A stretch of DNA of 64,000 nt, from positions 12,356,046 through 12,420,045 of the forward strand of contig NC_135557.1 of assembly GCF_964340395.1 (NCBI RefSeq), in the 5' to 3' direction. Positions within the stretch are counted from its first letter, which is position 1; every line of letters starts with the position of its first letter. Source of the DNA: Glandiceps talaboti (taxonomy: Eukaryota > Hemichordata > Enteropneusta > Spengelidae). This document shows positions 1-10,500 of this stretch, piece after piece. The position numbers and the translations under genes were made by a program. The notes beneath the pieces were generated by a model. It ran no database searches. It saw only the letters and a program-made list of their open reading frames with translations, and was not told where the DNA came from.

Positions 1-149
1 CATTCTGTGTTGAATTTATTGTCTTGTCAAACTGGTCTAACTGATACATGGCATCCGCTACATCTTGACAATGTTCATCACTGTAATCTCTGTAAAATGT
101 AAAATACATAAAATAATAATTATAAATAAAAGTGTTAGTATGTTAAATC

Positions 150-230
150 ATGACATTACAATGGTTAGAGTGGCCAGTTTAAAATCTGTCGGTTGTTGGT
201 TTGTCAGTCAAACTCCCTGTATTCTAAGCA
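150..230 (+). repeat. decayed tRNA-SINE-like head fragment
   Basis: The segment 'atggttagagtggccagt' followed by 'aatctgtcggttgttggtttg' resembles a degraded version of the SINE head seen better preserved near 55,041. A second decayed copy begins near 627. The match is by eye only. Confidence 0.35.
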
Positions 231-258
231 ATATTGTATGCAAACACATAATATACAT

Positions 259-310
259 GATTAGATTAGATTAGATTAGATTAGATTAGATTAGATTAGA
301 TTAGATTAGA
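259..310. repeat. (GATTA)n microsatellite
   Basis: About ten perfect tandem copies of GATTA. A degenerate relative in the opposite orientation, TAATC-type, lies at 7295-7470. Confidence 0.95.
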
Positions 311-402
311 TATAACTTTATATACAACTGTATAGAAAATTGACAATTTTATTTGGGTACCTAAGTGTAATAAATATTTTAAATATAAAATTATATACAA
401 TA

Positions 403-569
403 CAGTGTTTTTGCTAAGGTTTGGGAACCCCGGTAACAGAAAGGGGGAAAGAGGTAAAACTGGTAGTGTTTCGCATGCAATGTATCATAATTTAGGTGTG
501 GAACCCCAGTAAAATGATGTGGGAACCCCAGTAGATTTTACCTACTTACCGCCCTTAAATAAAACACTG
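403..569. mobile_element. MITE family 1, copy 1 (CAGTG ends)
   Basis: A 167-bp non-coding unit starts CAGTGTTTT and ends AAAACACTG, a 9-bp perfect terminal inverted repeat. It is flanked by the 5-bp direct repeat CAATA (398-402 and 570-574), which looks like a target-site duplication. A near-identical copy is at 2375-2541. Non-autonomous DNA transposon; superfamily not assigned. Confidence 0.7.
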
Positions 570-596
570 CAATACATGTATCACAATATACATGTG

Positions 597-800
597 ATAA
601 CCATGTGTGGTCATTATAGAATGGTTAGAATGGCCAGTTTACAATCTGTCACAGTTGCTGGTTTGTCAGCCAAACCGATGTATTCTCAGAAATAATTTTA
701 TATTTTATCAAATACATAATTACATGACTATTGTAAAGATAATCGCGTGTGGTCATGGGATTAGAATGGTTAGGGTGGCCATGCAGTTTACAATCTTTTA
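597..800 (+). repeat. decayed SINE-like duplicated segment
   Basis: Two related sub-segments, each with 'atggttag(a/g)(a/g)tggcca' followed by 'agtttacaatct', occur near 620 and 765. They resemble the 150-230 fragment and look like old tRNA-SINE debris. Confidence 0.35.
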
Positions 801-835
801 GTTGGTGCAACTATGGGTGTCAAAAATTCCAAATA

Positions 836-1124
836 CAGAAAATCAATGTGAGACAACATTGACCAAGTCCTTGTTTGTAACTCAATACATTGTAAAAAGC
901 TAAACAATATGTAAAATCTAAAAAGTTTGTTATTTTATACATGTGCAATATAATGTAACAAGCATTTTACACATTTTTTTAATCTTTAGCAATTTATTGA
1001 GTTACAAAAAAGGACTTGGCCTAAGTTGTACGTTTCACATTGATTGTTCAAGAAGGAAGCCATGATAAAACTGTTTTATGAATTCAAAATAAATACCCAA
1101 TCCTTATTCATATAGCCACTTTAA
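836..1124. mobile_element. palindromic MITE family A, left-truncated copy
   Basis: Contains the family signature 'gacaacattgaccaagtcc' and, inverted about 100 bp later, 'aaggacttggcctaagttg'. It ends with 'atagccactttaa', the right terminal repeat plus TTAA. The left outer arm seen in full copies (for example 60831-61176) is missing. Confidence 0.65.
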
Positions 1125-1464
1125 AACATGACAACTTGACCATTGTACATGTACCCCCAAAGTTGAAGGTAACATTTCAGGGGACCCCTACAATGTACAT
1201 ACAAAACCTATCAATCTAATTACTGTAAACATGGAAATTTTCGCTTAAGACTTATTTTCACTAATTTCGCTAGAAAACAAAACCGCAAAAATGTGTAGTA
1301 GTGAAGATATATTTTCATAGATGAACACAGTGTACCAGTCTGGATATTAGTGAAAATAAGTCTTTGAGAACTTGCTGAAGACTACAAAATTGCAAAATTT
1401 TTGAGTAGTGAAAAAATTTATGTATACAGTATTATGTTTTTATATTTCTCGATGTCGTAGTATT
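1125..1464. other. non-coding, weak inverted repeat
   Basis: No exon recognised. 'gacttattttcactaat' near 1250 and 'attagtgaaaataagtc' near 1347 form an inverted pair enclosing about 85 bp, perhaps another small foldback element. Confidence 0.4.
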
Positions 1465-1577
1465 CAAATTTGAACTTTTGTTCCAAACACAGCTTGAAAA
1501 TTTACCTTGACTGAAGTGTGCAGTCAAAAATTTCAGGTAAATTTTCAAGTTGTGTTTGGAACAAAAGTTCAAATTGA
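1465..1577. repeat. long perfect-type hairpin
   Basis: The left arm (1465-1506) and right arm (1535-1577) are reverse complements over about 42 bp with one indel and about one mismatch. The 28-nt spacer itself carries an inner TGACTG/CAGTCA stem, so the whole unit can fold into one long hairpin. Confidence 0.85.
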
Positions 1578-2374
1578 AAACTATAGTTTATCAACACAGC
1601 TGAATTTCCATTTCTAGATATCTCAATGTCATTTCTCACAAGCCTTGACACACAAAGAGGTATCCTCTTAACAACAGTTCAAATTTATCCATAATCTGTC
1701 CTCCCCTTTAGAACTTGACCCTCATACCCCCCTTATGGACATGTCCTCGTGTTGTATCAGTTGCTAGGCTTTATACATTTCACCTTTAAATATTTACCCA
1801 GCAAGGTTTCCTTGCCTAACAACCACAATGACAAAGAGGTATAGTGTATGGATAGTTAAGTTTTTTTTTTGGCCTGTCGTGACTTGCTAGGCTCTTTCCA
1901 TTACATTGTAGATAGTGATATCTCCATACTATAGCCCCTTGGCTGTCTGCCATGGAGTGTCAAAGTAGATGTTTTATTATGTACACCAAACACAAACACG
2001 ACGTACTGCCTACAGACATTAGCCGTTAATTTGATACTTTGCAAGTTTAATGAATGGACTTTGTTTCTCTCTGACTTCTAGTGATAATGTTATTCAGTGA
2101 TAAAACAAATACATGTACAGTAAATGTTGGTGGTTTTAGTTGGAGATGGTGCGAAAAAACACCCCAAAAACCCTTAGTTTCGTACGCATTTTTGTTTGTT
2201 CAATATCCCCCCCCCCTCTCAAAACAACTAAGGAATGTGTATGTTATACTACACATATTTTTTTTCATTTACCATCTGCCAACCAAACTTATTTTGGCAA
2301 CTAAACTTACACTGTGCCGAACTGTAATTTTCATTGCCAAATTGCTATATTATTTTATATTGTATAATACTATT
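1578..2374. other. intergenic, no gene seen
   Basis: AT-rich sequence without splice-bounded open frames. The 102-codon open frame at 2081-2389 runs across the edge of the MITE copy at 2375 and is not conserved-looking. Confidence 0.5.
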
Positions 2375-2541
2375 CAGTGTTTTTGCTAAGGTTTGGGAAC
2401 CCCGGTAACAGAAAGGGGGAAAGAGGTAAAACTGGTAGTGCTTCCCATGCAATGTATCATAGTTTAGGTGGGGAACCCCGGTAAAATGATGTGGGAACCC
2501 CGGTAGATTTTACCTACTTACCGCCCTTAAATAAAACATTA
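2375..2541. mobile_element. MITE family 1, copy 2
   Basis: Near-identical to 403-569, sharing 'ggtttgggaaccccggtaac'. It is flanked by the direct repeat CTATT (2370-2374 and 2542-2546), again a 5-bp duplication. The right terminus has mutated from CACTG to CATTA. Confidence 0.7.
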
Positions 2542-2844
2542 CTATTCATACACTGGTAAGCAGAGACATGTACATGATATTCAAGTTGACAATTGTAAAG
2601 TTACTATATATCCCCTGATTTACTGCAGCCTGTCAGTAATTTTATGTTTTGGGCATCAAGAACGTAACATTCACCTAAACCCTGGCAGGGTACTGTTTTA
2701 CTAAATTTCCTGACTAAAATGACATTTCGCCAGTGTAAAAATTTAGTAGTGTATTAAACTGCATAGAAAATCTTGGGATCTCGATATTTATTATTGCTCC
2801 ATTTCTGTTTTTCTGTAATAGACACCACCTATTAATACTAATTA

Positions 2845-3095
2845 AACGCCCCCCCTCCCCTACAAGTTGTTCCCCTACATCCCCCTCCCTCCCCTACAAG
2901 CCACCTCCCTACACACCCCTCCCCTATAAGCTCCTCTCCTACAACCCACACCTCCCCTACAAGCTATCCCCCCATCACGTGTCACCCCTCGCCTACACAT
3001 GTCCCCTCCTCTACAAGCCACCTCCCCTACACACCCCTCCCCTCAAGCCCCCTACCCTACAAGCCACCTCCCCTACAAGCCCCCTCTTCATCAAG
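2845..3095. repeat. C-rich minisatellite
   Basis: Imperfect tandem units of about 15-17 bp based on 'cccctacaagccacct'. Strongly strand-asymmetric (C-rich on plus). No coding interpretation. Confidence 0.75.
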
Positions 3096-3557
3096 CAGAT
3101 TATAAATTAAACTAGATGGCTAAGTCTGACCCCCTAGCTAGCTGTCTATTCACTACTCTATCATCCATATGTGACCCCCTATGTGTCTGTGAACTGTAAT
3201 GGGTCTAAACATAGACCTTACACATGGTCTAAATGAAGTGACATACAGGTATCTTATCACGATTCTACAGGAAATAAATCACTCAAAAGCAAATAGAAAT
3301 TCAGACTTCTGTTTATAGAACCAGGAACTAAATCATATCTTAGTATTCTTACTAATGATGTAAAGCTAGTAAGTAATGTCTATTGTTCTAATGTTTCATT
3401 GTTATAACACAGCTGTACTTTAATCAAGGACATCACAGTAGGAGGTCATAGGTCAATACTGCTACAATTGTATTTATAAGGACAAGTGAAGATAACAAAA
3501 TCACCATAGTAGATATTTACTGGAAATTGTCCAATATTGCAACATTCACCTCCCCAG

Positions 3558-3619
3558 AACACACACACATCCACACACACACACATACATACACACACAC
3601 ACACATACATACATACACA

Positions 3620-3661
<42 letters not shown>

Positions 3662-3665
3662 GACA
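3558..3665. repeat. (CA)n microsatellite with CATA interruptions
   Basis: Mostly CA dinucleotides with ACATAC interruptions. A poly-C run followed by more CA lies at about 3761-3790. Open frames here on both strands are low-complexity artefacts. Confidence 0.95.
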
Positions 3666-3890
3666 GACACATCTACAGTTCTATATATGTTATACACACA
3701 CGCACATACAATGTACATGTGTACATCTAGACTTCTGTATGTGCTACACCCATGGGCATGCCCCCCCCCCCCCCACACACACACACACATTACATGTAAC
3801 CTAAAGTTTAAACTTTCGTATTAACCTTTATATGTTGTTATTTTGTTAAATGTTATTACTGTAGTTTATATATCTACTAGTTTGTTTTAG

Positions 3891-4104
3891 CAGAAATCAA
3901 TGTAAAACAACATAATGCCGAGTCCTATTTTGTAACTCAATAAATTGCGAAATATTAATAAATGTTTAAAATGTTTGCAATGTACTTACCCAACAAATGG
4001 CCAATGTTGTTTCACATTGATTTTTCACGTAGAATTCATGATGTTTTTTATAAATTAAAAAATCCAAAATAAATAACCAATCCTCATCCATATGACCACT
4101 TTAA
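3891..4104. mobile_element. palindromic MITE family A, left-truncated copy
   Basis: Starts 'cagaaatcaatgt', nearly the same breakpoint as the 836 copy, and ends 'atgaccactttaa'. The inverted family motifs are present. Confidence 0.6.
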
Positions 4105-4882
<778 letters not shown>

Positions 4883-5036
4883 TGGAGAGTCTGGAGGACA
4901 CTGAATTTAATGAAATGATATTGAAATTTATTCCACAGAGAAGAAAAAATATATACACAAACTTTGAAAGCAACAGAAAGAACATTTCTGGTGAGGGCCA
5001 TGAAAATCGTTCCCTTTTGAATTAATAAAACAATAT

Positions 5037-5190
5037 TATGGGTGCGGAGAGGACAAATTAACTGAGGGGCATTGACAATTAAATGACATTGTGGGTGAGG
5101 AGAGGGGAAGTTAACTAAGGGACAGTGACAATTAAATGACATCGTGGGTGAGGAGAGGGCAAGTTAACCGAGGGACATAGGCAATTGTAT
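5037..5190. repeat. 58-bp tandem repeat, about 2.7 copies
   Basis: The unit contains 'gtgggtgaggagaggg', then 'aagttaac', then 'gacaattaaatgacat'. Successive copies differ by a few substitutions. Confidence 0.75.
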
Positions 5191-5655
5191 AAAAGTGAGT
5201 GTTGTGTGACCAATGACAACCTCAAGGCATAACTAATAAGACAATAGACACCAAGGCAAAAGTGTACAATAGTGAAAAGAATAAAACAATACGGTACTGA
5301 AACAAATCTGTCTCCACTACGTACACGCTATATCTCCACAAGGAATGTCCCTGGATCTCAGCCAAATCTCTATTCACCCCATTGTCCAACACTCTGTGCT
5401 ATTAAAGCACTGAATACATTATATTGTAAGATCATACAAGTTCATTTGAATCGCATCATGCCTGGGCTTGCTCTCCTCAAAGACCACGACCATCTTTTCT
5501 TTTTTTACACTAATCACTAGACCTGCATTGTCAGCAAGCAAAAATGACCCCTATGGGTGGAAGGTGTGTGCTAATGGGTTAACGTGTGTTTGTTAGTGTT
5601 TCTACATGGTTGTGATGTATCAATACGGACATCTGAGTCAACAATATTTTGGTCT

Positions 5656-5935
5656 GTTTCCATGGTGACCAAGATTGAAAAAAAGAAGATTAAAGATATC
5701 ACAGATTTATAATTTATTTGTGTGTTTTTTTTCACCTATACATTGTCACTGCATGTACATGTATACTAGAATTATTTGTTATTTCTGTTGCCCATGGAAA
5801 CCTTATTTATGTTGCTTGACTACTTGTATTGATCAACTAAACTTATTATAGTGGTAAGTGAGTTTAACTTAGTAAAAATTCAATTTGAATTTCCCAACTT
5901 TGACAACTTCGGTTATTTTTGTTGCCTATGGCAAC
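5656..5935. promoter_or_regulatory. three X-box-like (RFX) dyads at about 132-bp spacing
   Basis: GTTTCCATGGTGAC (5656-5669), GTTGCCCATGGAAAC (5787-5801) and GTTGCCTATGGCAAC (5921-5935) resemble the RFX X-box dyad GTTGCC-N(0-3)-GGCAAC; the last has perfect half-sites. They occur 131 and 134 bp apart, so they may be parts of a decayed tandem repeat. RFX occupancy is inference. Confidence 0.4.
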
Positions 5936-6300
5936 CCTTTGATATTGTTACAATTGCAAAATCATGACTTAACCAAATTAATTTTGAAACTATAAAAAAA
6001 ATTAAAATAATGTATTCTAAGAGTTTTTGAACTTAATACACAAGACATTCTTGAGGACCCCGACCCACATCATGGAATATTATTATGGAACTTGTGTGAA
6101 TTTAAGAGATCAAAATTTTATAACAAAATAATTTAGATTATAGCCATAAAATTTGATAGTATAATAAAAGTGGCACAAGCTTAGTTTATAAACGTTTTAA
6201 CTTGTGAAAATATTTGAATAAAAACCACATTCCATTTGCTAATTTCAATGCATGTTATCTATAACATTACCGTTGTCTTTTGGCATTGTTAGAACAGGTG
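5936..6300. other. intergenic, nothing recognised
   Basis: AT-rich with no open frame or repeat signature that I can support. Confidence 0.5.
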
Positions 6301-6471
6301 CAGTGTGCCCTATAATGATAACCAAATTTTGTTGTTGCAAGTCAAAATGATAAAAACTGGGATTTCTTGTGAGTCACCACATAGTAAGAGATAGGAGAAC
6401 ACCAAATTTTGGTGTGTCACTAGAAATTGTGTGTGTCAGTGGTGCATCAAATTGGCTTAGAGGGTACTCTG
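6301..6471. mobile_element. MITE family B copy
   Basis: Begins CAGTGTGCCCTATAATGATA and ends 'cttagagggtactctg', imperfect terminal inverted repeats. The internal signature 'accaaattttggtgtgtca' is shared with copies at 11914-12084, 12223-12326 and 12496-12662. Confidence 0.75.
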
Positions 6472-7512
6472 GCGGGGATTTGCTGAACATTTTTTTTATA
6501 TGTATGATAAATTGCTTCATCAGATCATTTTTGAGTTATATCTTAATACCAGGTTTGAGTTCAGTTAATTACAAGTGATGGTTAAGTATGCTTCAGTAAA
6601 TACAATACTATGAGTACCTTTTAAATATGCAGTAAAAACTATGCCTATACATGACAGCTCAGTTTCATGAAATGTGTGACACTAATTGACTCAATCAGAT
6701 TCATGAAATGTGTGTTTTCTTGTGTTAATAAGTTCAACACAGACAAATATTATTATCTGATACTGCGATAGAGTAGATAAAATGGTGAATATACAGATAC
6801 ATGTACATGTACAAGTCATGTCAGTAATGGTGTGCAGTGTTAAGGAACACTGCCCTCTCACAGGAAACTCAAAATTCTTTTGTTTTTATATGACTATATT
6901 GTATGAAGCATCTTGAATTTGAGTTGATGGCTAGAATGCAATCATGAGGTCATCTTTGTTGACAGTTTGAAATGAAGTGTATCAAAACCAAATTATAATT
7001 TTTAAGAGGCTCAGATAAAAAGTCGACACTTCCCATTGAACCCATGATGGGATTATGCCGTACAGGTACACTATGGCTATGTCACCTCAAAGGGCTCTAT
7101 ACACGAAGTAATTTTTCCTTTACGTTGCTATGATATTTTCATGTATTGGAACAAAAGGAATCAACCAAAAGTCTTTTGTTTGTTTTTGAATTTGAAATAT
7201 ACATATCAAACAAAGTGAATTGTCTTGAAGTTGTCTGATTTTAAGTTTCAGAAACCGTGGCAGTAACCTTAGAAAATGAACTTAGTAGACTACACAATCT
7301 AATCTAATCTAAACTGATCTAATGTAATCTAATCTAAACTGATCTAATGTAATGTAATATAAACTGATCTAATGTAATATAATATAAACTGATCTAATCT
7401 AATCTAATATAATATTATCTAAATTAATCTAATCCAATCTAATCTACATGTATTATAATCTAAACTAATCTAGGAATAACTTGAAATGTAAGTAGACAAA
7501 AACCGTGTGTAC
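6472..7512. other. HOATZ 3' flank, with degenerate TAATC repeats
   Basis: No further convincing exon recognised. Degenerate 'aatctaatctaaactgat' repeats occupy 7295-7470. If the HOATZ transcript is spliced past 7517, any last exon would lie here or further left, but I could not identify it. Confidence 0.4.
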
Positions 7513-7566
7513 TTACGTGTCATCAATTTCTATTGGTTGACGTAGTCTATGAGAAATATCTTCTTT
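7513..7566 (-). CDS. HOATZ: HOATZ exon 5
   Basis: Acceptor 'cttttacag' precedes 'AAAGAAGATATTTCTCATAG'. It encodes [17 protein letters not shown]. The final codon ACG TAA overlaps the candidate donor GTAAGT at 7516-7511, so the exon ends either at a stop or at 7517. Confidence 0.75.
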   Translation of the reverse strand, partial: KEDISHRLRQPIEIDDT

Positions 7567-10500
7567 CTGTAAAAGAGAACCGTTGGATTTGACAAACATT
7601 GAATGAAGAATAATCTCATACACATATTTGTTGACGTAGTAGCTAGATGTTATTTCAATCAAGTATTTTATTTGATTCAAGTCGTTTCAATACAAATTTC
7701 TCTGATTAAACAGATGGATATGTAAATTCAGGGTTCTGCCGAGTGTGAGAGGAGTCACAGTCGCTAATTAATATTCATACTAATTTGCATATTTAATACT
7801 GATGAATAAATTAATGGTAAAATTGTACTAGTATATCAAAGCTGCACTAGCTGCAACTGGAATGTTTTTTTGAAAAAGTTTTGTGAGGTACATTAATTTA
7901 ATCATAATATTGTACACCTTGAACACCCATAGCTAAACATATTTTTGTAGCTGTATACATGATAAACAAAATATCAAATTGATTTTTTAGGTCCACACCC
8001 AAAAAAGCAACACCTTCAACAGCGATCCGATTTCAACCTGTTTCTGTACTACGTATGGATAATATGGACCACTGATTTACATTTATAACGTCTAACTTAC
8101 TATTGATATTTTAGCAATTTTCACTGACTTTATTACATGGTTGTCTGATTGAAAAATGATACTCCAGTTACAACTAATCCAGCTTTAACATGGTGACAGA
8201 TTCAAAATGGAGCTTTCGGCCAAGATATAAACTTGTCACTATACTACGTACCTTACATGTATGTCTTACAAATCACAATATTAGTTAACAGACACAATGT
8301 CTTTATAAAAAATTAACCAATTTTTTAATGAATATATTTTTGGCTTACATATTTGATGAAAAAAATACCCCAGTTGCAGCTAGTGCAGGTTTAGAACACT
8401 TACAGGTAAAATTGCGAGGGATTGCCAAACGACTGTGCATATCATACACATTTTATATTCCCTAAGAACAATTTAGATACATAAGAACCTGGCTTCCCAC
8501 AGACCACTCAATACAAATATAAACAACATCATCCAACCCCTACTGATACACAGACACACACACATTGTACATCATCCTTGGAACAAACTATTGAAAGTTA
8601 TTGCATTACAGGCTCAGATTTTGACACATACATGTGTATTGATTCAAAGTTACAAGTGATATGTGTGTACAGATACAGTGCCTACTTATCGACAGGAATG
8701 TGGTGTTGTTTATATTTGTAATGAGTGGTCTGTGGGAACTTGGAAGCCTGTTTCTTATCTCTCTAAATTGTTCTTGGGGAACATAAAATGTGCATGATAC
8801 ACACAGTCGTTTGGCAATCCCTCGCTGTTTTACCTGTATTTGATAAATCTCACCTTAATTCTTTCTTCTTTTCTCCTATGAAGCCTATAAATGGTTTCTT
8901 CTCGTTTCTGTGCCTGTAAATATGATATTTATACATACATATTATAATATATATTATAGGGTAATTTCAATGTTATGAATATGAAAGCACAGTTGTACAA
9001 TTATATATTATTTCCCAATATTTTTCTTCATTCAGCCAAGGAAAACATGAGTGACCTAAACTTCTTGCTAAAGGGCTGTGTTTGTCACTATGAGTCAGTA
9101 GACGAGTAGTGGACAAACTGTTAGGTCGCATGAGTGTTATCAATGGCAATTTGGAACATTTTGACCAATATTTTGACCACCTGAGAATGTGTGACGTAGA
9201 CATGGATTGTCATGACATAGATCTATAAGAGTATACAATCCGTATTTCCTGTTCAAAGACAATAACTTGGCTTGTACATGGTACAATAGTTTCTATTCAC
9301 AAGGAAAGTCAAAAGCATACACACCATAACTAGTGTCAACTTAGATATTTTTACAACGAGAAAATTTAGCAATTTTAGTCTTCAGCTATTTCTCAAAGAC
9401 AATTTTTATTTTTTACAAATTACCAGACTTGTACATTGTGTTCATATTATAAGAAGGCATTTTAATCACTTCTTATTTGTGTGTGTTTCCAGTAAAATAA
9501 CTTAAAAGAAGTACATCTTCATGCAAGTGCCTAGCAACAGTTCTCTGGTACACATGGATAAAAGGGGCACAGTTTGTAATTTTTATGATCTTGGACGATA
9601 CGTTGACATTACATTTGTTTCACATTTTACTTATGTTATTCCAGCTACAGCATGCTTATCAGGAAGGTTTGGCCACTAGGTGGCGCTATTTCTCAGAAAG
9701 CTCCAGTCACTTCAAGTCTTACCTAGTCTAGAGGCTATATATCTGTGACTTCAAATCTCTTCTCACATCTACATGTAGCTCAATGAGGGACTGAGATGAA
9801 ATTTCAAATTCTAACGAAAACCACCCAACACTAACATCATGTCTTTGTTAATCAGTGATAGAATTCTACCCAATGATAGGTTAGTGTTTTATTGGGAGCA
9901 GTTTACGTAATGTCCAAATATGGTATATTTGTATTGTCCAAATATGGTATATTTGTAATGTCCAAATATGGTATATTTGTAATGTCCAAATATGGTATAT
10001 TTGTATTGTCCAAATATGGTATATTTGTCCAAATATGGTATACAGTATTTGTAATGTCCAAATATGGTATATTTGTAATGTCCAAATATGGTATATTTGT
10101 AATGTCCAAATATGGTATATTTGCAATGTCCAAATATGGTATATTTGCAATGTCCAAATATGGTATATTTGTAATGTCCAAATATGGTATATTTGTAATG
10201 TCCAAATATGGTATATTTGTATTGTCCAAATATGGTATATTTGTAATGTCCAAATATGGTATATTTGTAATGTCCAAATATGGTATATTTGTAATGTCCA
10301 AATATGGATTGTCATATCAGGACACTACTTACCTACTGTTTACATTATTCTAACAGATGGGATTTACTCATTTGCATGAACAACTTTTGGGTCATGATTT
10401 CTCACTGAGCTAGACGAGATGAAGTGAGATTTTCAGATTTGAAGCCATGGATAGCATCTAGACTTAGTCTTACCTGTCTCATCAATTTTTCACTTTCTTC

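Noticed and set aside
259-310. (GATTA)n as a telomeric or subtelomeric repeat
   Set aside because: The unit is a pentamer and not the metazoan TTAGGG repeat; a plain microsatellite.
9881-10379. Open frames of 114-153 codons on both strands with repeating MSKYGIFV / HIWTLQIY
   Set aside because: They come entirely from a 24-bp minisatellite whose period is a multiple of three; they lie inside a HOATZ intron and are open in several frames.
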